Source: CAIWXH01 sp964555675 (GTDB lineage: Bacteria; Chloroflexota; Chloroflexia; Chloroflexales; Chloroflexaceae). From it: DNA of 16,562 bases. Location of the stretch: positions 1 through 16,562 of the forward strand of contig CAZKTU010000135.1 in assembly GCA_964555675.1 (NCBI GenBank), in the 5' to 3' direction. The notes below the pieces were generated by a model. The model was not told the DNA's origin. It worked only from the letters and a program-made list of their open reading frames with translations, and made no database searches. A program made the translations under genes and the position numbers. Of the stretch, positions 7,069 to 14,266 are shown piece after piece; positions within the stretch are counted from its first letter, which is position 1, and every line of letters starts with the position of its first letter.

Positions 7069-7080
7069 CTGCTCGAGCAG
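7069..7080 (+). promoter_or_regulatory. 12-bp perfect palindrome before LuxR-type gene
   Basis: CTGCTCGAGCAG is a perfect palindrome about 22 bp downstream of the candidate -10 box and inside the presumed 5' leader of the LuxR-type regulator. LuxR-family dimers bind such short dyads, so autoregulation is conceivable. The protein partner is inferred. Confidence 0.35.
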
Positions 7081-7188
7081 TCGATTGATCTTCTGGTCGC
7101 AAGGCGAATGAACCTCGCCCACTCCCACGTCATGCTTGCCGTGATACCTACGCTTATGGGAGAAGCCCGACGGGCAGGGAGGTCGACG

Positions 7189-10146
7189 ATGCCACTTCCT
7201 TCCGGTCTGTTGTCGGTCGTGCGCCCCGGCTACGCCCCGCTCGTGGGTCGGGAAGGGCCCCTCGCCCTGCTGAACGAGTTATTCGCCGCGTCGCGTGCCG
7301 GCCAGTTCATTGTGGCGCTGCTTGTCGGGGCGCCTGGTATCGGCAAAACCAGGCTCCTCGACGCGTTTCCGGCTCCTGACCTCGCCGTGGGCAGCGTGGT
7401 GCTGCGCGGCGGCACCTCACCCTCTGCAGGCATGCCGCCCTATCTCCCCTTCCTGCAGGCCCTCGGCGACTATGTGAACACTGCGGCGCCCGAGCTGCTC
7501 CGCGCGCAGGTGGGGGTCCATCACGCCGCACTAGCCACGCTCCTCCCCGAGCTCAACGTGCGCCTCGGGCCATCGCCCCCGCTCCACCCTCTCGGCCCCG
7601 AGCAGGAGCGCTATCGACTCTACGAAGCCGTCACGGGCTTTCTGGCCGCAATTCGCGCCCCCTTGGTGCTCCTGCTCGACGACCTGCACTACGTCGATGC
7701 CGCCAGCTGCGATCTGCTCATCCACCTTTCCGGACGCCTGCGCAACGCTCCGCTCCTGATCGTCGGCGCGTACCGCGAGGCCGAAGCCGGCGACAATCCT
7801 GCCTTCACCTGGAGCCTGGCGGAGCTCAATCGGCGCCGGCTGCTCCAGACGCTGCCCCTGGGCCCGCTGACGCCCGAGGAAAGCCAGGCCCTTGTGGCAA
7901 GCCTTGTGCAGGGCCCCGTCGCGCCAGGTGTTGCCGCCCTGCTGCACCAGCACAGCGAGGGCAATCCCTTTTTTCTTGAGGAACTGCTCCGGGCCTGCGT
8001 CGACGACGGCACGCTCGTCTGGCACACGGATCAATGGGCACTCGTGGAGCAGCAAGCCCGCCTGCTTCCCCCACGGATTGTCGAGGCCATCAGGCTGCGG
8101 CTTGCGCGGCTTGACAGCCAGGTGGTGGACCTCCTCCGCGTGGCGGCGCTCTTCGGGCGCGCCTTCGAGCTCACGCTCCTCGCGCAAGTCCTTGGACAAG
8201 CCACCGAACAGGTTGAGCAGCTCCTCCTGGCGGCCGCCCGCGCGCAGTTGGTGCGACCACAGCCAGAAGGGCGTTATGCCTTCACCCACGATCTGCTGCG
8301 GGAGACGCTGGTTGCTGACCTCGGCAGCGTGCGGCGACGCGCCTTACACCAGGCGATTGGCGAGGCGTTGGAGGCCCAGCCCCTGTCGCCAACTGCCCAG
8401 CGGCTGGCCGATCTTGCTTACCATTTTGTGGCGGCCGGCGAGCCCACCCGCGGGGTGCCCTACGCCCTCAACGCCGGCGAACACGCCCTGCGCACCTCTG
8501 CCCCTGGCGAGGCCATCGCCCACTTTCGCACCGCGCTTCAGCTCCTTGGCCCTGCCGGTCCCTGGGACACGCAAGTGACCGCTCTGATGGGCCTCGGCGA
8601 CGGCGCAACCCTCCAGGGCGACTATGGTGCGGCGGCCGAGGCCTTTCAGGCTGCACTGGCGTGCTGCCTCCAGCTCGGCGATCACCTCGCCGCCGCCCGG
8701 GCCTGCCTGCGGCTGGGCCAGATCCACTGGCGCCAGGAGGCGGTGAGCAAGGCCCACGAGGCCTTCACCCAGGCCCTCACCCTCCTGGGTCCGGACGATC
8801 ACCAGACCACAGCCGACGTGCTGCTCCAGCTCGCCGATCTTTATGCCACCAGCCTTGGCCGCACACTCGAAGGCGCTGCCCACGCCCAACACGCCCTGGC
8901 GATGGTCGAGCGGCTGGGCGATCGGCGGCTGACCGCGGTTGCCTACACTGTCCTCGGCAACGTTGTCGCCCGTGGGGGCGACCTCGCTGGGGGCCAGGCA
9001 GCCCTGGAGCGCGCCCTCGCCATGGCCCAAAGCCTGGACGACCCGGCCGTCGCAGCCGAGGCGTACGCACATCTGGCCAATCTCGCCGCCTGGCGTGGCG
9101 ACCTCGACCAGTCACGCGCGCTGTCGTTGCAGCGCGCAGCCCTGGCCCGGCGGACCCAGGATCTCTTTCATCTGCGGCACGTGTATGCCTGGCTGGGGTT
9201 TCAGGACACGCTGCAGGGACGATGGGAGGACGCCAAGCGCTGGTTTGCCGAGCAGGCGCCGATTGTCGAGGAGCTGCCAAGCCCCGAGCCCCGCGCCACG
9301 CTCTTGACCTACTGCGGCGTACTACACTATTTCCAGGGAGCGTTCGACGCCGCTGACCAGCTGTTCCGCGCGGTCGTGGCCCTCCTGAAGCCGACCGGAT
9401 CGCGCACACTGGTCTGGCATCTGGGCTGGCACGGGCTTGTGCTGGCCGAGCAAGGCCAACATGAAGCAGCCTTGAGCTGCCTGACGGAGTTGCAGCACCT
9501 GACCGATCTGCTCGACACGCAGTCTAGAGCGCGCGGCCTCGCCCTCGCCCAGCTCGCCATAGGGTATGGGCGCCTCGGCGAGAGGGAGCGTGCCGCCGCC
9601 TGCTACGCGCCGTTGCACCCGTTCCAGGGCCAGTGCTCGCCGGTGCTGATCGACCGGGGGCTGGCGAGTGCCGCCCTCGCGGGCGGGGATCACGACGCCG
9701 CGCAACGCCATCTCGCGGACGCCGAGCAGGTGGCGCGGCGGGCAGGGATGCGTCCCGAGCTCGCCCTGACGCTCATCCAGCGCGCCGCCCTTGACCAGCA
9801 CACGTTGTCCGAGCCCTCCCGCGCCGTTCCAGCCGACAGCCCCCTGGGCGAGGGGCTGCGTCTGTGTGCGGAGCTTGGTATGCAGGAGCTTGGCCGGCGG
9901 TTCCTACGAGCGGTGCCGGCCGCCGGGCAGCAGCTGGCGCGTGCAGCAGACGCCGCAGGCCTCAGCACACGCGAGCGCGAGGTGCTGCGCCTGCTCGCGC
10001 AGGGGCGTACCAATCGGGAGATTGCGGCGCTGCTGGTGATCAGCGAGAAGACCGTTGCCCGTCACCTCACCAACATCTTCACCAAAATTGGCGTCACAAA
10101 CCGCGCCAGCGCGACGGCCTACGCGCACACGAGCGGCCTCGCCTGA
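7189..10146 (+). CDS. Large LuxR-family regulator with AAA ATPase and TPR (LAL/MalT-like)
   Basis: A 985-aa cytosolic ATP-dependent transcription regulator. I start it at ATG 7189 because GGGAGG lies six bases upstream; an in-frame ATG at 7108 (AAGG four bases before) would add 27 residues with no conserved sequence. The ATPase domain opens with LVGREGPLALLNELF, has Walker A GAPGIGKT at 47-54 and Walker B LVLLLDDLHYVD at 159-170. Residues about 390-880 are TPR-like helical repeats (AHEAFTQALTLLGPDD, AEAYAHLANLAAWRGDLDQS). The last 60 residues are a LuxR/FixJ helix-turn-helix (LSTREREVLRLLAQGRTNRE, VISEKTVARHLTNIFTKIGV). LAL-type proteins sense a ligand or partner through the TPR part and activate pathway genes. 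The next genes on the same strand, a flavin oxidase and an NmrA-like protein, are plausible targets, though a hairpin separates them. Confidence 0.92.
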   Translation: MPLPSGLLSVVRPGYAPLVGREGPLALLNELFAASRAGQFIVALLVGAPGIGKTRLLDAFPAPDLAVGSVVLRGGTSPSAGMPPYLPFLQALGDYVNTAAPELLRAQVGVHHAALATLLPELNVRLGPSPPLHPLGPEQERYRLYEAVTGFLAAIRAPLVLLLDDLHYVDAASCDLLIHLSGRLRNAPLLIVGAYREAEAGDNPAFTWSLAELNRRRLLQTLPLGPLTPEESQALVASLVQGPVAPGVAALLHQHSEGNPFFLEELLRACVDDGTLVWHTDQWALVEQQARLLPPRIVEAIRLRLARLDSQVVDLLRVAALFGRAFELTLLAQVLGQATEQVEQLLLAAARAQLVRPQPEGRYAFTHDLLRETLVADLGSVRRRALHQAIGEALEAQPLSPTAQRLADLAYHFVAAGEPTRGVPYALNAGEHALRTSAPGEAIAHFRTALQLLGPAGPWDTQVTALMGLGDGATLQGDYGAAAEAFQAALACCLQLGDHLAAARACLRLGQIHWRQEAVSKAHEAFTQALTLLGPDDHQTTADVLLQLADLYATSLGRTLEGAAHAQHALAMVERLGDRRLTAVAYTVLGNVVARGGDLAGGQAALERALAMAQSLDDPAVAAEAYAHLANLAAWRGDLDQSRALSLQRAALARRTQDLFHLRHVYAWLGFQDTLQGRWEDAKRWFAEQAPIVEELPSPEPRATLLTYCGVLHYFQGAFDAADQLFRAVVALLKPTGSRTLVWHLGWHGLVLAEQGQHEAALSCLTELQHLTDLLDTQSRARGLALAQLAIGYGRLGERERAAACYAPLHPFQGQCSPVLIDRGLASAALAGGDHDAAQRHLADAEQVARRAGMRPELALTLIQRAALDQHTLSEPSRAVPADSPLGEGLRLCAELGMQELGRRFLRAVPAAGQQLARAADAAGLSTREREVLRLLAQGRTNREIAALLVISEKTVARHLTNIFTKIGVTNRASATAYAHTSGLA

Positions 10147-10180
10147 GCTGACGCGCCCTACGCCTCCGGCGCACCTGTAA

Positions 10181-10214
10181 CGGCGGCACTACGAAGAATG
10201 TCGTAGTGCCGCCG
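10181..10214 (+). terminator. Strong hairpin after LuxR-type gene, probable terminator
   Basis: A perfect 14-bp stem, CGGCGGCACTACGA paired with TCGTAGTGCCGCCG, around a six-base loop, 35 bp after the stop codon. Only a short TGTTT follows, so intrinsic termination may be weak or bidirectional. It separates the regulator transcript from the oxidoreductase gene. Confidence 0.6.
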
Positions 10215-10335
10215 CTGTTTGCGCCTGCCCACCGCACAACCGCATTGCACGGTTCTTCCGATGCGGCACCCTGCCCACATCCCTACACTCCGCTTATGCC
10301 TCGCGTCATCTGTGTGCCGAGGCGGATCAGGAGAA

Positions 10336-10360
10336 GCCCTGCTGAGGACGCTCAGGGCTA
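10336..10360 (+). promoter_or_regulatory. Leader hairpin before FAD oxidoreductase gene
   Basis: AGCCCTG at 10336-10342 pairs with CAGGGCT at 10354-10360, close upstream of the ribosome binding site AGAAGG. It leaves that site free, so it might stabilise the message rather than block it. The rest of 10215-10378 holds no gene that I recognise. Confidence 0.3.
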
Positions 10361-10378
10361 GACAAGAAGGCAGCTTCG

Positions 10379-11773
10379 ATGATAGAGGATACGGCCCACA
10401 GCCGACGGGCGGGGGCGGCCCTGCGCAGCCTGCGCCCCGGCTTCCACGGCGCGCTCTACCTTCCCGGCGAACCCGGCTACGACCACGAGCGGCTGGGATG
10501 GAACCGTGTGATCGACTCGCGACCGGCCCTCGTGGCCGTGGCCGCCGGCCCAGAGGACGTGCAGGCAGCGGTCATCGCGGCCCGTGAGCACGGGCTACCG
10601 CTGGCCATACAGGCCACCGGCCACGGGACCGTCGTTGCCGCAGACGGCGCGCTGTTGCTCAAAACATCGCAGATGGCGACCGTCGCGATCGACGCGCAGC
10701 GGCGCACGGCCCGCGTCGGGCCTGGGGCGGTGTGGCACCAGGTCAATGGTGCGGCCGCCCGCTTCGGCCTTGGCTCGTTGGCGGGCAGGTGCTCGACTGT
10801 CGGCGTCACTGGCTACACCCTGGGCGGCGGAACGGGGTGGCTCTCGCGCAGGTTCGGCTTCGCCGCCGACAGCGTGGTGTGCGCCGAGCTCGTGACAGCC
10901 GACGGCAGGCGGGTCAGCGCCAGCGCCGACGAGCACCCCGACCTGTTCTGGGCGCTGCGAGGCGGCGGCGGGAACTTCGGGGTGGTGACGTCGCTTGCGT
11001 TCCAGCTGTACCCGGCCGCCCAGCTGTTTGCGGGCATGTCACTCTACCCGCTCGAGCGGGCCTTCGAGACGATGGCCACCTACCGGCAGTGGGCCCTGGA
11101 CGAGCCCGACGAGCTGAACAGCGCGGTCCTAGTGATGCGGCTCCCCCCGGCCCCATCGATACCGGAGGCATTCCGGGGCAGGCGGCTCCTGGCCATCCGC
11201 GCCTTCTACCTGGGCGGCGAGGAGCAGGGCCGGCGGCTGCTGGCGCCGCTGCTGGAGGCCGCCGGCCCACCGCTGCTGGACGGCTTCGCGATGCGGAGCT
11301 TTCCAGAGGCGAGCGCCGCTACCAACGGCCCCGATGTTCCGCCCATCGCCGCCAGGCAGTACGTCGAGCTGTTCCAGGAGTTGCCCGACCCCGCGCTCCA
11401 CGCGATTGTGGAGGCGGGGGGCAGCGACGCGGCCTCGCCGCTGGCGTTTATCGAGCTTCGGCACTGGGGCGGCGCGATGGCCAGGCCAGGGCCGGACGCA
11501 GGGCCAGCGGGCGGCCGCGACATACAATTCTCGGTCATGGCCGTCGCGCCATACATGAGCCCAGACCGGCAGCCCGTCGACGCCCACCTGAACACACTCG
11601 CGACACGCTTGGAGCCGTACGCCACCGGCGGCTCGTTTCTGAACCTCCAGCTTGATCCCGGACGGACGAAGAGCGCCTTCGCCCCCGAGCACTATGCCCG
11701 TCTCGTGGCCGTCAAGCGAGCCTGGGATCCGACCAACGTTTTCCGGCTCAACCATAACATCGCGCCGGCCTGA
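10379..11773 (+). CDS. Berberine-bridge-type FAD-linked oxidoreductase
   Basis: A 464-aa flavin oxidase of the PCMH/BBE family, which oxidises sugars, alkaloids or other secondary metabolites with oxygen as acceptor. ATG 10379 has AAGG eight bases upstream. Residues about 45-215 are the FAD-binding domain (SRPALVAVAAGPEDVQAAVI; VGPGAVWHQV; VGVTGYTLGGGTGWLSRRFG; LFWALRGGGGNFGVVTSL). His82 (ATGHG) and Cys138 (GRCSTVGV) sit where FAD is held by two covalent bonds in bicovalent members such as gluco-oligosaccharide oxidase. The C-terminus DPTNVFRLNHNIAPA is the BBE motif. There is no twin-arginine or Sec signal, so it should be cytosolic. It is followed after 41 bp by an NmrA-like gene on the same strand, suggesting an operon. 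Fold and cofactor are confident; the substrate is unknown. Confidence 0.92.
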   Translation: MIEDTAHSRRAGAALRSLRPGFHGALYLPGEPGYDHERLGWNRVIDSRPALVAVAAGPEDVQAAVIAAREHGLPLAIQATGHGTVVAADGALLLKTSQMATVAIDAQRRTARVGPGAVWHQVNGAAARFGLGSLAGRCSTVGVTGYTLGGGTGWLSRRFGFAADSVVCAELVTADGRRVSASADEHPDLFWALRGGGGNFGVVTSLAFQLYPAAQLFAGMSLYPLERAFETMATYRQWALDEPDELNSAVLVMRLPPAPSIPEAFRGRRLLAIRAFYLGGEEQGRRLLAPLLEAAGPPLLDGFAMRSFPEASAATNGPDVPPIAARQYVELFQELPDPALHAIVEAGGSDAASPLAFIELRHWGGAMARPGPDAGPAGGRDIQFSVMAVAPYMSPDRQPVDAHLNTLATRLEPYATGGSFLNLQLDPGRTKSAFAPEHYARLVAVKRAWDPTNVFRLNHNIAPA

Positions 11774-11814
11774 GCGGCAGCGACCTTAGCAACTGACAGA
11801 AGGGCAAGCTAATC

Positions 11815-12675
11815 ATGACTGCTATCCTCGTGACCGGTGCCACGGGCACCATTGGCGCGCAGGTGGTGCGCGAGCTCCAGGCGCGAGCGGTGCCGGTGCG
11901 GGCCTTCGTTCGTGACTCCGATGTAGCCGCGGCCAGACTGGGCGCGGTCGAGCTGGCCGTGGGCGACTTCGCCGAGCAGGGATCGCTCCGGCGCGCGCTG
12001 GAGGGTGTAAGCCGCGTGTTTCTGAGCTCGGCCGACGGCCCCGAGAAGGTTGCGCACGAGCAGGCCGTGATTGACGCCGCAGCTGAGGCCGGCGTCGAGC
12101 GGATCGTCAAGCTGTCTGCGATCAACGCGCAGGTGGACTCGCCGCTGCCGGCATTTGCCTGGCACGGCGCCATTGAACGCCACCTCAACCGCTCCGGCGT
12201 CCGGGCCGTGGTGCTCCGCTCGGGCTTCTTCATGTCGAACCTGCTGATGGTGGCCGAGGGAGTTGCCAGGGCGGGCCAGCTGTACGCACCCGCCAGCAAC
12301 GCCAGGGTTGCGATGGTTCACCCCGCCGATGTCGCGGCAGCAGCGGCGGCGCTGCTTACCAGTGGTGGGCAAACGGGAGGCTGCTACGAGCTCGCAGGTG
12401 GCGAGGCGATACGCTTCGCCGACGTGGCGGAGGCGCTCGGCGCCGCGACCAGCCGCCCCGTGAGCTTCGTCGATGTCCCGGCGGAGGCGGCGCCGGCGGC
12501 CTTCGAGAACGGCAGGAATCCGCAGTGGCTCGTCTCGCAGCTCCTCGGCGTCTTCGCACTGATCCGCGAGGGTCGGTACGCTCAGCCCAACGACACGCTA
12601 CGGGCACTGACCGGCCGCGCGCCACGCACCATCGCCGACTTCGCACGCGAGTACGCGAAAGCCTTCGGGGGCTGA
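11815..12675 (+). CDS. NmrA-like NAD(P)-binding atypical SDR protein
   Basis: A 286-aa Rossmann-fold protein of the atypical SDR/NmrA group, either an NAD(P)H-dependent reductase or a redox-sensing regulator. It opens MTAILVTGATGTIGAQVV with the GxxGxxG nucleotide motif at residues 8-14. It continues with VPVRAFVRD (cofactor 2'-phosphate region), VELAVGDF, GVSRVFLSS and VERIVKLSAI, and later VVLRSGFFMSNLL and MVHPADVAAAAAALL, all standard for this group. The Tyr-x-x-x-Lys pair of classical SDRs is absent, as expected for NmrA-like members. ATG 11815 has AAGGG ten bases upstream. It follows the flavin oxidase by 41 bp with no terminator, so they are likely co-transcribed and may act on the same compound. 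Related proteins include quinone oxidoreductases; the substrate cannot be told. Confidence 0.9.
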   Translation: MTAILVTGATGTIGAQVVRELQARAVPVRAFVRDSDVAAARLGAVELAVGDFAEQGSLRRALEGVSRVFLSSADGPEKVAHEQAVIDAAAEAGVERIVKLSAINAQVDSPLPAFAWHGAIERHLNRSGVRAVVLRSGFFMSNLLMVAEGVARAGQLYAPASNARVAMVHPADVAAAAAALLTSGGQTGGCYELAGGEAIRFADVAEALGAATSRPVSFVDVPAEAAPAAFENGRNPQWLVSQLLGVFALIREGRYAQPNDTLRALTGRAPRTIADFAREYAKAFGG

Positions 12676-12907
12676 ACGCATTGGCCAACAATGACGTAAG
12701 AGCACGGGTGGGCGGCAGATTGGTGACGGCAGAGCGGCGTTCGCGCTGCTGAGCCGGCCTCTAGCGCACGTCAATGCAAGGTCAGCCGGAGCCGCGCCGG
12801 CCTCGGAGGGCAGCGGCGCGGCTTCGATCGCTGACTGGGCGGCTGACGCCCTTGGCCAGAGGTCCGATGGGCACCCCACAGGTGTTGACCGTTATTGTGC
12901 GGTGTCG
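12676..12907. other. Decayed region upstream of the second glycosyltransferase
   Basis: These 232 bases follow the NmrA-like stop. One frame stays open from 12695 into the glycosyltransferase remnant but has no usable early start. The segment around 12740-12775 (ALLSRPLAHVNA) weakly recalls the family N-terminus. I see no promoter or separate gene. Confidence 0.4.
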
Positions 12908-14103
12908 ATGACGCTAAGCAGCCGTGACACCGCCCCCTTCGGCCTCGCACTCCGGCCCAGCGCNNNNNNNNNNNNNNNNNNNNNNNNNNNNNNNNNNNNN
13001 NNNNNNNNNNNNNNNNNNNNNNNNNNNNNNNNNNNNNNNNNNNNNNNNNNNNNNNNNNNNNNNTGACGCTAAGCAGCCGTGACACCGCCCCCTTCGGCCT
13101 CGCACTCCGGCCCAGCGCGACGCCCCTTGGTCGTGCGCGCAACGGTCTGCTCACCGCGCTGCTCGAGCGGGTGCTCTTCCGTGGCGTGCAGGCACACCTG
13201 GAGCAGGTGCGGGCCGGGCTCGGACTGGAACCGAAGTGCCTCCCGGTCTTGAACACGCTGTCGCCCTACCTCTACCTCCAGGCTAGCACATCGGCCTTCG
13301 AATACCCCCGCAGCGATTTGCCGTCCCAGGTTCACTTCATCGGGCCGCTGCTCCCCGCGCCGCCGACTGACTTCGTCCCGCCGGCTTGGTGGCCCGAGCT
13401 GCGCGGCCCTCGCCCCGTAGTGCTCGTCACGCAGGGCACTGTCGCCACTGACGCGGCCAACCTCATTCTGCCGGCTATCGCTGGCCTGGCCAGCGAGGAC
13501 GCGCTGGTCATCATCGCGACAGGTGGCGTCTCGGCTGAGGCGCTGGCGCAGCTGTGGGCAGAAACGTCTGAAACCGCGCTCGTTCAGTCCGAGATGCGGG
13601 CACTCTACAACGTGGGGCTGACGGGTGGCCATGGCTTGATGCTCCCAAACAGGCAGCGCTGGGCGGCTCCTACGACGCAGACAGCGCTGCCCGCCAATGT
13701 GCGAGTCGCCCCGTTCATCCCCTTCGGCGCGCTGCTGCCCTTTGTGGACGTCATGGTTACCAATGGCGGTTTCGGCGGGGTCCAGTTCGCCCTCGCGAAC
13801 GGCGTGCCGCTGGTGGTTGCCGGCGCCACCGAGGATAAGCCGGAGATCGCGGCGCGCGTGGCCTGGAGTGGTGCAGGCATTGACCTTAAGACGGGGCGGC
13901 CCACGTCCAAGCAAGTTCACACTGCGGTGCGCACTCTGCTCACGGAGCCGCGCTACCGCACGAACGCCGAGCGTATTCGCGACGACTACGCCCGTTCGAG
14001 CGGCCCCGGTGAGGCAGCGATGCTCCTGGAGCGACTCGCGCGCACGGGCCGCTTGGTGCCCCGCGTCGAGGCCACTGTTAGCGCAGCGCCGCTTCCGGCA
14101 TAG
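12908..14103 (+). pseudogene. Second MGT/GT1-like glycosyltransferase, N-terminally truncated, crosses the gap
   Basis: C-terminal two-thirds of a macrolide-type GT1 glycosyltransferase. The recognisable part begins MTLSSRDTAPFGLALRPSA, crosses the gap, and resumes at TPLGRARNGLL. It then has LSPYLYLQAS, AFEYPRSDLPSQVHFIGPLL and WWPELRGPRPVVLVTQGTVA. The nucleotide-sugar site follows as NVRVAPFIPFGALLPFVDVM and VTNGGFGGVQFALANGVPLV, ending AARVAWSGAGIDLKTG and a closing helix. With the gap closed the frame is open from 12695, but the region upstream of 12908 has no ATG or GTG until 12902/12908 and only vague resemblance to the family N-terminus (LLSRPLAHVNA). The acceptor-binding N-domain is therefore missing or decayed. 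About 44 residues after ATGGVSAEALAQL are extra relative to the family. It is unlikely to be active as it stands. Family certainty is high; the state of the 5' end depends on the gap. Confidence 0.8.
12909..13118. other. 100-N assembly gap flanked by identical 55-bp ends
   Basis: Bases 12964-13063 are N. The 55 bases before the gap (12909-12963) are identical to the 55 after it (13064-13118). Exact overlap of contig ends points to a scaffolder placeholder between contigs that really overlap, as left by a de Bruijn assembler at k=55. Removing one copy and the Ns keeps one open frame through the glycosyltransferase remnant. A true tandem repeat cannot be excluded. Confidence 0.85.
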
Positions 14104-14139
14104 CATCTTGGTTTGTCATCGACTTTCCCTGGCAGCGTT

Positions 14140-14157
14140 ATAGAGGCGCGACTCTAT
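14140..14157. terminator. Weak hairpin between convergent genes
   Basis: ATAGAG and CTCTAT pair around a six-base loop in the 163-bp space between the glycosyltransferase remnant and the convergent winged-helix gene. No T-run follows on either strand, so a terminator role is only suggested by position. Confidence 0.25.
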
Positions 14158-14266
14158 GCCTACTTGAGCGAGCAAGAACTACGCCATCAGGAGGCGCAGC
14201 AGGTCGCCCTCCATAGCCGATGTAAATTTCGCCAGCCGCGGTCTTGCCCTCGGCGCTGGTGCCCGC

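Larger units (their letters stand above)
6872..7188. other. Divergent intergenic region between SemiSWEET-like and LuxR-type genes
   Basis: No gene is supported here. It holds SARP-like repeats next to the minus-strand gene (6895-6936), a GGGCCGGCCC palindrome at 7017-7026, a candidate extended -10 for the plus-strand gene (TGG TACACT, 7039-7047), a CTGCTCGAGCAG palindrome at 7069-7080, and a possible upstream ATG at 7108. Confidence 0.6.

Noticed and set aside
8344..9072. Minus-strand open frame opposite the LuxR-type gene
   Set aside because: Antisense to the TPR region; no motifs, no ribosome binding site of note.
2551..14103. Idea that the two glycosyltransferase pieces are one gene split by an inserted segment
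   Set aside because: They overlap over about 40 residues of the same protein region with different sequence, so they derive from different copies.
13069..14106. Long minus-strand open frame (345 codons) opposite the second glycosyltransferase
   Set aside because: Shadow of the plus-strand gene in GC-rich DNA; its translation has no recognisable family motifs and it crosses the N gap.
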